Made by a program: the position numbers and the translations under genes. This document shows positions 19,898-32,243 of a DNA stretch of 64,000 bases, piece after piece. Origin of the DNA: Lentzea cavernae. Its GTDB lineage: Bacteria > Actinomycetota > Actinomycetes > Mycobacteriales > Pseudonocardiaceae. The DNA is taken from contig NZ_BNAR01000029.1 in the NCBI RefSeq assembly GCF_014653695.1, positions 23,277 through 87,276 on the forward strand. Reading direction: 5' to 3'. The notes under the pieces are model-generated. The model saw only the letters and a list, made by a program, of their open reading frames with translations. It made no database searches and was not told where the DNA came from. Numbering within the stretch: the stretch's first letter is position 1; each line of letters begins with the position of its first letter.

Positions 19898-19949
19898 ACG
19901 CGACGCCGCAGGCGAGCCGTCTTCCACGCGACGCCGAAGGCGAGCCGTC
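19898..19949. repeat. tandem 24-base direct repeat, dispersed motif
   Basis: Two 24-base copies (19898-19921 and 19926-19949) differ at one base and share the core GACGCCGAAGGCGAGC, apart from one C/A change. The same core recurs at 63931-63953, and a truncated relative ends the window at 63987-64000. This points to a dispersed repeat family. Confidence 0.75.
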
Positions 19950-19965
19950 CTTACCAAGAGGCTCG

Positions 19966-20109
19966 GGCGTGGTGGTTTCGTCACGAGTCGTGCCACAGCT
20001 CTTGCTGCATGCAGGTAGGGGTGTCAACTCGACACGCTCTTCGTCGAGTTGACACCCCTACCTGCATGTGGCCAGCTCTTGGTACGGCTTGGGACGAAAC
20101 CACCACGCC
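19966..20109. repeat. 144-bp palindromic element
   Basis: The inner arms are perfect: 26 bases at 20008-20033 (starting CATGCAGGTAGGGGTGTC) pair with 20043-20068 around a nine-base centre. The outer arms are a perfect 17 bases (GGCGTGGTGGTTTCGTC at 19966-19982 with 20093-20109). The 24-25 bases between inner and outer arms pair imperfectly, with several G.U-compatible differences. No gene is inside. It could be a MITE-like element, a bidirectional terminator for GNAT and ndk, or a cruciform-forming site. Confidence 0.8.
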
Positions 20110-20350
20110 AACGCAACCCAACTACGCAACGCGCATCCGCCCAACGCAACAGGCGTGCCATCAACCCGCGCACGGCGCAGGCCCGGTTTCGGATCAGATT
20201 GGCGGGGTCTGGGGCGGAGCCCCAGGAATCAGCAGACACATCCCCTCGCACGGCGACCACCTACGAACACGAAACCGCCGCCCGCCAACGAAACAGGGGG
20301 ACGCCCCACGCAACAGATGCGCAAACCGTCCCCCTGGAACAACCAGAACC

Positions 20351-20761
20351 TCAGAGGTTCGGGAACCAGATCTTGATCTCACGCTCGGCCGACTCGGCGG
20401 AGTCGGACCCGTGAACCAGGTTGTACTGGACCTCGGTCCCGAAGTCCCCGCGAATCGTGCCGGGCGTGGCCTTCTCGACGGGGTCGGTCCCACCGGCCAG
20501 CTGGCGGAACGCCGGCACGGCCCGGACACCCTCGACGACGAGGGCGACCAACGGCCCACCGGTGATGAAGTCGACCAGGTCGCCGTAGAACGACTTGCCG
20601 TCGTGCTCCGCGTAGTGCTGCTCGGCGGTGGCGCGGTCGGCGGTGCGCAGCTCGAGGGCGGCGAGCTTCAGGCCCTTGCGCTCGATGCGGGCGATCACCT
20701 CGCCAACGAGACCACGGGCGACGCCATCGGGCTTAACGAGAACCAGGGTGCGCTCGGACAC
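20351..20761 (-). CDS. ndk: nucleoside diphosphate kinase
   Basis: Transfers the gamma phosphate among NTPs and dNTPs. 136 residues, full length, with the active-site His in NLVHGSDSAESAEREI and the nucleotide-binding segment RTLVLVKPDGVARGLVG. GTG start at 20761 with GAGGAG about eleven bases upstream. In mycobacteria ndk sits between DUF4233-folC and rne. Here it is separated from both by accessory genes, so it is likely monocistronic. Confidence 0.97.
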   Translation of the reverse strand: MSERTLVLVKPDGVARGLVGEVIARIERKGLKLAALELRTADRATAEQHYAEHDGKSFYGDLVDFITGGPLVALVVEGVRAVPAFRQLAGGTDPVEKATPGTIRGDFGTEVQYNLVHGSDSAESAEREIKIWFPNL

Positions 20762-20913
20762 GACGGTGTGACTCCTCGAAAACAGGTACGGGATGTGCGG
20801 ACAAGGGTAACCGCGCACGTGCGGCACACGTCCGGAGGGCTGTGACCGGGGATACGTTGGTGAGCTCGTCGCCACCAAGTTGCATCAGCGACCGATGCGA
20901 CATAGTTCTGCGC

Positions 20914-21531
20914 GTGAGTGCAAAGCACACGGGTTCCGCGCTGACCGGCGCCGCGGTCCTGTTCGTCCTCCTGCGGCTGCTCGCGGTGAGCCACTACGAC
21001 TGGCACACGGCGTTCGCCCTCCTTCACACCCTCGAACTGGACGACGCGCCAGGCCTGTTCCTCGGCACGTTCATGGCCGACGACCGCATCAGCACGGTGC
21101 TGCTGATGGTCGTCACGCCGGCCACGTTCTTCTTCTACCTCCGCACGCGCAAGGACCCGGAGCGGGCGAACACGACGGCGCTGCTCACCTTGATCGTGCT
21201 CATCGCGTTGATGGTGTCGCACACGCTGACGTACCACCGGTGGTGGCTGGCGGTGGGCGCAACAGCAATCGGGGTGGCGATGGTGCTGGCCATTCGCAAC
21301 GCGCGGTGGCTGCTCAAGTGGTTCGCGTGGCTGCTGGCCGGGTCGGCGTTGGCGGTCGCCGCCGTCGTGAGCACGCCGTGGGTGCCGAAGGAGCGGATCA
21401 ACGACGCCCAGGAGGTCTACGTGTTCGAGACGAGTCCCGGGTTCCTGAAGGTGCTCCAGGCGCACGACCGGAAGTTCGCCATTCTGCGGACCGATGACGT
21501 GCGGAAGCGCGAAGAACTGGCCGACCACTGA
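20914..21531 (+). CDS. membrane protein of unknown function
   Basis: 205 residues with about five hydrophobic segments (residues 8-25, 50-75, 90-110, 112-128, 135-155) and a soluble C-terminal tail of about 45 residues rich in charge. No family recognised. GTG start at 20914; CATAGT lies seven bases upstream, so the message may be leaderless. A longer frame to 20842 is possible but would overlap the likely promoter. It is divergent from ndk. Confidence 0.7.
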   Translation: MSAKHTGSALTGAAVLFVLLRLLAVSHYDWHTAFALLHTLELDDAPGLFLGTFMADDRISTVLLMVVTPATFFFYLRTRKDPERANTTALLTLIVLIALMVSHTLTYHRWWLAVGATAIGVAMVLAIRNARWLLKWFAWLLAGSALAVAAVVSTPWVPKERINDAQEVYVFETSPGFLKVLQAHDRKFAILRTDDVRKREELADH

Positions 21532-21572
21532 ATTCCATAGAACCCGGATAAATAAGTTTCGAAAACCTTGCC

Positions 21573-21603
21573 ACACGATCTGGAATCCTTCACTCGATCG
21601 TGT
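21573..21603. promoter_or_regulatory. inverted repeat upstream of roadblock cassette
   Basis: ACACGATC (21573-21580) and GATCGTGT (21596-21603) form perfect 8-base arms around 15 bases. They lie in a markedly AT-richer gap 75-100 bases before the cassette's first start codon. It could be an operator or a weak terminator for the preceding gene. Confidence 0.35.
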
Positions 21604-21676
21604 ACTGCTTGGCGCGCTTTTGCGATACGGACAGGTATGAAGTAACGGCGTCGGTCACTCCTTCGATGAGCCAGAA

Positions 21677-22570
21677 GTGCCCGATTGGGCGGTCATTCGC
21701 CAGGATTCCGCTCTGTTAGATCGAATTGACTCGGAGTTACCTCTGTTACGCGATCATCAAGCCGCATTCGACGCCCTCGCATGCGCCTTGACCCAGTGCC
21801 ACGAGGATCGTGTCACCGGGGCGTTGAGCGTCACCGGAAATGCGGGAGGACTGTTCCACCTGCGTGACGGCGCCGTGATCGCCGTGGAGAGCGCCGGCTC
21901 GCCCGGCGTGGAGACGTTGCTGCTGAGCTCTGGCGGGATCAGCGCGGAGGACTGGGACGCGGCGCTGGTGGAGAGCGTCGGGACCGGGTCGCTCCAGGCG
22001 GCGCTCGTCGCGCGCGGGTCCATCGGACTCGCCGAGGTCGAGGCCGTCGCGGTGGCCGCGCTGCAGGACGGGGCGTTCGCCGTCGCTGCCGGTGACGTGC
22101 AGGAATGCGTCGTCGTCAGCGATTCCGCCGACGTGCCCCTGCTGCCCGTGACCGGCGGTGTCGCACCGGCTCTGCTGCTCGCGGAGACGGCGGGCCGGCT
22201 CGACGCCATCGCCTCGCTGCCGGTCCCCCTGTCGCCCTACCGGGACCGCGTGGTGCCGGGTCGTGCGACGAAGTCGATGTCCGGGGAACGGCGGGAGATC
22301 GTCGCGCACGCCACCGGAAGGCGGAGCGCGCGGGACATAGCTTTCGCGACAGGCAGGAGCCTCCACTCGGTCACCGTCGAGATCTCCCGAATGCTCGGTG
22401 AAGAACTGCTGGAAATCGCCCCGCCTGCGACGGCCTTCAGTTTTTCGCACTGGGGTCTGCCCTCCCTGCGCCCTCGGGCACCAGGGCAGAGCAGCGGAAA
22501 GGAAATGGATTGGACTACGACGCCCTGGCCGCCGAACTGCGGACGATCAGAGAGAACGTCGCCGGAGTGA
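21677..22570 (+). CDS. PATAN/DUF4388-like regulator with C-terminal winged-helix-like part
   Basis: 297 residues. Residues 20-110 resemble the PATAN (DUF4388) module found in GTPase and two-component circuits (RVTGALSVTGNAGGLFHLRDGAV). Residues about 195-255 (REIVAHATGRRSARDIAFATGRS) look like a helix-turn-helix. The C-terminal 45 residues are poorly conserved in character and overlap the next gene by 61 bases. The only start after the last upstream stop is GTG at 21677, without a good ribosome-binding site. It probably acts with the two roadblock/LC7 proteins that follow. Assignment rests on sequence pattern only. Confidence 0.6.
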   Translation: MPDWAVIRQDSALLDRIDSELPLLRDHQAAFDALACALTQCHEDRVTGALSVTGNAGGLFHLRDGAVIAVESAGSPGVETLLLSSGGISAEDWDAALVESVGTGSLQAALVARGSIGLAEVEAVAVAALQDGAFAVAAGDVQECVVVSDSADVPLLPVTGGVAPALLLAETAGRLDAIASLPVPLSPYRDRVVPGRATKSMSGERREIVAHATGRRSARDIAFATGRSLHSVTVEISRMLGEELLEIAPPATAFSFSHWGLPSLRPRAPGQSSGKEMDWTTTPWPPNCGRSERTSPE

Positions 22571-22878
22571 CGGACACGGTGATCGCCGCGTCCGACGGAA
22601 TTCCGATTCTCACCGACGTGGCGAAAAACGTCGAACCCTCGCACATCTCCGCGCTCGCGGCCGCCGATCTCGGCATCGCGCGCCAGGCGGCCGAGGTGGT
22701 CGGCCTGGGCGCGCTCCGCCAGACCGTGGTCTTCGGCAGTGAGGGCTACATGGCCGTGTACTCGATCAGCAGGACCGCGCTGATGGTCGTGCTCGGGGAC
22801 AAGGGGCTGAACCTCGGCCGCCTCCTGCACGAGTCCCGGCCCTCGATCGAACGGATCGGCTCGATCATGACCCCCTGA
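22510..22878 (+). CDS. roadblock/LC7 domain protein
   Basis: 122 residues forming one roadblock/LC7 fold: an N-terminal helix (ALAAELRTIRENV), a central TVIAASDGIPILTD strand pair, and ALMVVLGDKGLNLGRLLHE near the end. This is close to the CvnB and MglB-like proteins that regulate small Ras-like GTPases. Start is TTG at 22510 with AAGGAAA upstream, in a different frame from the gene it overlaps. No cognate GTPase (CvnD/MglA) or histidine kinase lies nearby, unlike true conservons. Confidence 0.85.
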   Translation: MDYDALAAELRTIRENVAGVTDTVIAASDGIPILTDVAKNVEPSHISALAAADLGIARQAAEVVGLGALRQTVVFGSEGYMAVYSISRTALMVVLGDKGLNLGRLLHESRPSIERIGSIMTP

Positions 22879-23030
22879 GGCACCGTCCCACCGAACAAAA
22901 ATGGTCGCAGCACATGTCCGCATTCGGTTCATTGCTCTCGTCAATGTGGAGACGTGTCCGCATGCGATCGGGGAGCGAGAAACCGATCACGTTGCCTCGA
23001 TCACCAGTTGACACAGAAAAGTGGAGTTTG

Positions 23031-23402
23031 ATGAACATCGACACCGCACTAAAAGAGGCCATGTCCATCTCCGGCGCCGTCGGCGTCGCGCTCGTCGACT
23101 ACGACAGCGGCATGTCGCTCGGCACGAGCGGCGGAGGCGACTGGCTGAACCTGGAGATCGCGGCCGCCGGGAACACCGAGGTCGTCCGGTCGAAGCTCCG
23201 GGTGATCCAGACGCTCGGCCTCAGCGACACCATCGAGGACATCCTGATCACCCTGCACCGCCAGTACCACCTGATCCGGCTGATGGGCGGCGTGAAGGCG
23301 AGGGGATCGCTGTTCCTGTACCTGGTGCTGGAAAGGGACGTCTCGAACCTCGCGCTGGCGCGGCACCACCTCAAGCGCATCGAGGCCGAGCTCCAGATCT
23401 GA
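23031..23402 (+). CDS. roadblock/LC7-like protein, second copy
   Basis: 123 residues beginning MNIDTALKEAMSISGAVGVA, with VDYDSGMSLGTSGGG, YHLIRLMGG and SLFLYLVLERD, consistent with a roadblock/LC7-type alpha-beta sandwich but quite different from the preceding copy. ATG at 23031 with GTGGAG nine bases upstream; a longer frame to 22914 lacks support. It is followed by a strong terminator at 23414-23454 that closes the cassette. It may heterodimerise with the other roadblock protein. Confidence 0.75.
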   Translation: MNIDTALKEAMSISGAVGVALVDYDSGMSLGTSGGGDWLNLEIAAAGNTEVVRSKLRVIQTLGLSDTIEDILITLHRQYHLIRLMGGVKARGSLFLYLVLERDVSNLALARHHLKRIEAELQI

Positions 23403-23413
23403 GCCTGGAACTG

Positions 23414-23454
23414 AAAAGGGGTGTCCAGTTCTCGGAGAACCGGACACCCCTTTT
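23414..23454. terminator. strong bidirectional terminator
   Basis: AAAAGGGGTGTCC (23414-23426) pairs perfectly with GGACACCCCTTTT (23442-23454), with an extra GTTC/GAAC stem inside. A-rich and U-rich flanks on both strands terminate the convergent roadblock cassette (plus) and drug exporter (minus). Confidence 0.85.
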
Positions 23455-23467
23455 CAGCGAATCGTTC

Positions 23468-24910
23468 TCAGTGCACCAGAACGGGCTGCGAATCGCGCGA
23501 CACGGCGACCTGCCGCAGCACGAACACCGCGAGCCCCAGTGCCACCGCCACGAGCACGGCCGAGATCCAGAACGCCAGGTGGAAGCCCGACGTCAGCGCC
23601 TCCAGCCGCCCGACACCCGAGGCCAGCAGCGACGACGTGTAGGTCGTCGAGGTCGTGGCCAGCACGGCCAGTCCCAGGGCACCGCCCACCTGCGCGGTCG
23701 TGTTCACCAGACCGGACGCGAGACCCGCCTCGTCGTGCGAGGCGCCGGACATCGCGAGCGTCATCAGGGCCGGGAACGACAGCCCCAGCCCGATCCCGAG
23801 CGGGGCCACCGCCGGCAGGATGTGCGCGAGGTACGAGCCGTCGACCGGCACCTGCGTGAAGACCAGCATGCCGGCGAGCATGAACAGCAGGCCCACGATC
23901 AGCATGTTGCGCTCGCCGAACCGGGTGTTGAGGCGCGCCGACAGCGACACCGAGAACACCGCGATGGCACCGGCGACGGGCATGAACGCCAGGCCGATCT
24001 GCAACGGCGTGTACTGCAGCACGAGCTGCATGTAGAGCGTGCCGAGGAAGAACAGCCCGAACATGCCGGCGACCATGGAGATCTGCACGAGGTTCGCGCC
24101 GGTCACGTTGCGGGACTTGAACACCCTCAACGGCAGCAACGGCTTCGCGGCAGTTCGCTGGCGAAAGACGAATCCCACCAACAACGCCACGGCCACGGCG
24201 CCCAGGCCCAACGTGTGCGCGGAGCCGAAGCCGTAGTGCTCCGCCTTGACGATCGTGTAGACGCCGAGCATCACCGCGGCGACGATCAGCAGCGCCCCGA
24301 GGACGTCCGCGCCCTCCCGCAGTCCCAGGCCTTCCGAGTCGGGCACCAGGCGCACGGCGGCGACAGCGGCCACGATGCCGATCGGGATGTTCACGAAGAA
24401 GATCCAGTGCCAGGACATGGCGTCGGTCAGCACACCGCCGAGCAACAGGCCCAGGGACGCGCCCGCCGCCGCGACGAAGCTGAACACGCCGATGGCGCGC
24501 CTCTGCTCGCCGGGCTCGGGGAACATCGTCACGACCATGCCCAGCGTCACGGACGTGGCCAGCGCACCGCCCGCACCCTGCACGAACCTCGACACGATCA
24601 GCATTTCGGCGCTCAGCGACAGGCCGCACAGCAGGGACGCGACCGTGAAGACGCCGAGGCCGATCAGGAACACCTTCTTGTGCCCGATCAGGTCACCCAG
24701 CCGGCCCGCGAGCAGGAGCAGACCGCCGTAGGCGATCAGGTACGCGTTCACGACCCAGGCCAGCCCGGCCTGGCCGAACTTGAGGTCTTCTGCGATCGCC
24801 GGCAGCGCGACGTTCACGATCGTCTGGTCCAGCACGATCATCAACATCCCCGCGCACAGCACGATCAGCGCGAGCCAGCGCGCGTCGGTTCTCGATCCCC
24901 CTGAGGTCAT
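23468..24910 (-). CDS. MFS drug exporter, DHA2 (EmrB/QacA) family
   Basis: 480 residues with fourteen membrane helices. The first helix motif LDQTIVNVALPAI, the loop AGRLGDLIGHKK and the helix-5 motif GAAxGxxLGG-like segment (ASLGLLLGG) are classic for proton-driven DHA2 drug exporters. ATG at 24910. It lies 40 bases downstream of a MarR gene on the same strand, and an inverted repeat matching the marR operator lies in between. It probably exports a toxic small molecule sensed by the MarR protein; the compound is unknown. Confidence 0.93.
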   Translation of the reverse strand: MTSGGSRTDARWLALIVLCAGMLMIVLDQTIVNVALPAIAEDLKFGQAGLAWVVNAYLIAYGGLLLLAGRLGDLIGHKKVFLIGLGVFTVASLLCGLSLSAEMLIVSRFVQGAGGALATSVTLGMVVTMFPEPGEQRRAIGVFSFVAAAGASLGLLLGGVLTDAMSWHWIFFVNIPIGIVAAVAAVRLVPDSEGLGLREGADVLGALLIVAAVMLGVYTIVKAEHYGFGSAHTLGLGAVAVALLVGFVFRQRTAAKPLLPLRVFKSRNVTGANLVQISMVAGMFGLFFLGTLYMQLVLQYTPLQIGLAFMPVAGAIAVFSVSLSARLNTRFGERNMLIVGLLFMLAGMLVFTQVPVDGSYLAHILPAVAPLGIGLGLSFPALMTLAMSGASHDEAGLASGLVNTTAQVGGALGLAVLATTSTTYTSSLLASGVGRLEALTSGFHLAFWISAVLVAVALGLAVFVLRQVAVSRDSQPVLVH

Positions 24911-24920
24911 AAGAGGGACC

Positions 24921-24954
24921 GTAGCAGATAGTTTTGTACGGGACTATCTGCTAC
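24921..24954. promoter_or_regulatory. MarR-type operator before drug exporter
   Basis: A perfect 12-base inverted repeat: GTAGCAGATAGT (24921-24932) and ACTATCTGCTAC (24943-24954). Its core ATAGT-N10-ACTAT is identical in layout to the site upstream of marR (25451-25470). The right arm overlaps the marR stop codon. Confidence 0.7.
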
Positions 24955-25433
24955 CCAATCGCATGACGCAGAGCACGCTTGCGCGGCGGCTTGTCACACG
25001 CCACGACAGTGCCCAACCGGCCCTCCACCAGCCTCGTCAGACCGTTGACCATGCCTTCTCGCTCGTCAGGAGGAAGCGAACCGAGCACGCTGCCGACGAC
25101 GTCCTCGTACACGTCGTCAGCCTTCGCCACGATCTCGCGGCCCTTGCCGGTCACGACCACGACGCGGGCACGGCGGTCCGTCGGCGACGGCTCGCGCTCG
25201 GCGTAGCCAGCGGCTTCGAGCGCGTCCATCGTCACGACCATGGTCGTCTTGTCGATGCCGACGTGATCGGCGATCTCGGTCTGCGTGCGCCCCGCGTCGA
25301 GGGCGCTGGACAGCACGCAGCGGGCTCGCGGAGTCAGTCCGATCTCCGCGAGCCTCGCCGTCAGTTCGGTCTCCAGCGCGTGACCTGTGCGATGCAGCAG
25401 CATCATCAGGTCGGTACACCCCTTCGTGCCCAT
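24951..25433 (-). CDS. MarR family transcriptional regulator
   Basis: 160-residue winged-helix regulator. Helix-turn-helix TQTEIADHVGIDKTTMVVTMDALEAAG and wing PSPTDRRARVVVVTGKG are typical for MarR, with dimerisation helices at both ends. ATG at 25433; a longer frame to 25460 would run into the operator. Inverted repeats with the same ATAGT-N10-ACTAT core precede both this gene and the exporter, so it probably represses both and is relieved by the exporter's substrate. Confidence 0.93.
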   Translation of the reverse strand: MGTKGCTDLMMLLHRTGHALETELTARLAEIGLTPRARCVLSSALDAGRTQTEIADHVGIDKTTMVVTMDALEAAGYAEREPSPTDRRARVVVVTGKGREIVAKADDVYEDVVGSVLGSLPPDEREGMVNGLTRLVEGRLGTVVACDKPPRKRALRHAIG

Positions 25434-25447
25434 GAGCACGACGGTAC

Positions 25448-25473
25448 CAAATAGTCTCAATCCGAACTATTTG
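25448..25473. promoter_or_regulatory. MarR-type operator before marR gene
   Basis: CAAATAGT (25448-25455) and ACTATTTG (25466-25473) flank ten bases, giving the same ATAGT-N10-ACTAT core as the site before the exporter. It ends 15 bases before the marR start codon, a position expected for autorepression. Confidence 0.7.
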
Positions 25474-25482
25474 TCAGCGGGA

Positions 25483-30882
<5,400 letters not shown>

Positions 30883-30895
30883 CGCGACCTCCTTG

Positions 30896-30910
30896 TCGCA
30901 AACTCTTGCA
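30896..30910. promoter_or_regulatory. putative sugar-repressor operator, proximal
   Basis: TCGCAAACTCTTGCA lies 14 bases before the amylase-pullulanase start. It matches 13 of 15 bases with a second site at 30962-30976. The TTGCA-type half sites resemble LacI-family operators (MalR type) known to control actinobacterial starch genes. Confidence 0.5.
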
Positions 30911-30961
30911 GGGTTGCTGCACAAAACCACGACAAAGAGTGGGAAACAATACGTCGGCTAT

Positions 30962-30976
30962 TGCAAATGTTTGCGA
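30962..30976. promoter_or_regulatory. putative sugar-repressor operator, distal
   Basis: Read on the minus strand it is TCGCAAACATTTGCA. It lies just after the stop of the upstream gene, about 65 bases from the proximal copy. Two similar sites flanking the probable promoter suggest looping or cooperative repression; this is an inference. Confidence 0.5.
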
Positions 30977-32221
30977 TCAGCCCGTCGGACGGCGGTAGGT
31001 GATCGCCATCCGCAACGGGTGCGAGCGCCACTCGTTGACCGCCATGCCGGCGATCACGCCGATGCCCTCGACCGACTCCGCCGTCGCGGGAGCGCTCCGG
31101 CTCGGCGAGCCCGCCAGTGGTCCCTCGCTCGGCGGCGGCGAGAACTGGGCGATGACCACCTGCTGACCCTCGTGCGGCTGGACGGCCAGCAGGACGTGCG
31201 GATCGGCCTGCTCGCCGTCGTTCTCGATCGGTTCCAGCGACAGGAACTCACCGCGTTCCGCCGCCTCGCCGCACATCCGGCCGGCCCACCTGAAGGCGTC
31301 CATGACGTCCTCGTCGGAGAGCGCCGCGTCGGCCTCCTGCAGCGTGACTTGCTCCAGACGCGTGCCGTGGGCCGTCATCTGGCCGTTGGTGGTGAAGCGG
31401 TCGGGAATCATCGCCTCGCCGGTCTCGACGTCGACGAGCAGCATGTCGCGGAACCGGGTGTCGGCCAGCGGTGAGCGGCCCATCAGGCCGCGGCCGAGCA
31501 TCTCCCCCAGCTTCGGGTCGGTCGTGCGCCAGTACGTCGTCTCCTCGCCGATCCGCAGGCCGACGAAGCCCTTGACCGGCAGGCTCGGCAGCGCCGTCAT
31601 GAGGCTCTGACCAGGTTCGACCGGAGGCGGCGGGGGCTGCATCCGAAACGACGGCAGTGACGCGAAGCCCGGATCCACCCGTGCGGTGCGGACCACGTGG
31701 TGTGCCCACGCCCGCACGCGGGACAACGGGTGGTCGGGGAACCGTGCGTCGTGACGCGGGTCGTCGCCCGCGTGGAACGGCAGCACGCCCTCCAGTTCGG
31801 GCGCGTACGGATGGGCCTTGACCCAGTTCTCGAACCCGATCTCGGCGGCCAGGATCGCCTCACGCGTGCCCGTCATGCCCCGTTCCGCCGCCACCAGCTG
31901 CAGCACGGCGCTGGAGCGCTCCTTCGGGATGGTGAAGGAGCAGGTGAACACCTGCCCGTTCGGCTGGTTCGGCAGCGGCAACTTGACGATCCGCAGCAGC
32001 GCGGGCGTCCCGCCGAGCTGGACGACGTGCGCCTCGACCAGGCAGCCGGCCTCGCCGTGGATGATCGCGAGGTCGTGCCGGAGCGCCGGCAGGTCGTCCA
32101 GCCCGGCCGGAAGATCCGGGACCAGGCCGAAGTAGGTCAGAACGGCCTGGTCACCGTTGGCGTGCTGCCAGGTGTTCTGGTCGAGTTGATGGAAGCCGGC
32201 GGTGTCGAACGAGATGGGCAC
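30977..32221 (-). CDS. conserved-looking protein of unknown function
   Basis: 414 residues, soluble, with no signal peptide or membrane segment. The first half contains a mixed alpha/beta stretch (DLAIIHGEAGCLVEAHVVQL, then VFTCSFTIPKERSSAVLQLV) and the second half a Pro-rich linker (QPPPPPVEPG near residue 205) followed by another alpha/beta region. I do not recognise a family. The composition and clean reading frame support a real gene. It lies between phoD and the amylase-pullulanase on the same strand, 22 bases after the phoD stop, so it may be co-transcribed with phoD. Confidence 0.75.
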   Translation of the reverse strand: MPISFDTAGFHQLDQNTWQHANGDQAVLTYFGLVPDLPAGLDDLPALRHDLAIIHGEAGCLVEAHVVQLGGTPALLRIVKLPLPNQPNGQVFTCSFTIPKERSSAVLQLVAAERGMTGTREAILAAEIGFENWVKAHPYAPELEGVLPFHAGDDPRHDARFPDHPLSRVRAWAHHVVRTARVDPGFASLPSFRMQPPPPPVEPGQSLMTALPSLPVKGFVGLRIGEETTYWRTTDPKLGEMLGRGLMGRSPLADTRFRDMLLVDVETGEAMIPDRFTTNGQMTAHGTRLEQVTLQEADAALSDEDVMDAFRWAGRMCGEAAERGEFLSLEPIENDGEQADPHVLLAVQPHEGQQVVIAQFSPPPSEGPLAGSPSRSAPATAESVEGIGVIAGMAVNEWRSHPLRMAITYRRPTG

Positions 32222-32243
32222 GCACCCGACACTACGGCGAACG

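Larger units (their letters stand above)
19894..20350. other. 457-base gene-free stretch
   Basis: Beyond the direct repeats and the palindrome (listed separately), 20110-20350 holds no gene I can support. It is slightly less GC-rich and Asn/Thr-codon-like in all frames. GNAT and ndk converge on this interval. Confidence 0.6.

Noticed and set aside
21677..23402. Classic conservon (cvnABCD)
   Set aside because: Only roadblock proteins are recognisable; kinase-like CvnA, DUF742 CvnC and GTPase CvnD are absent.
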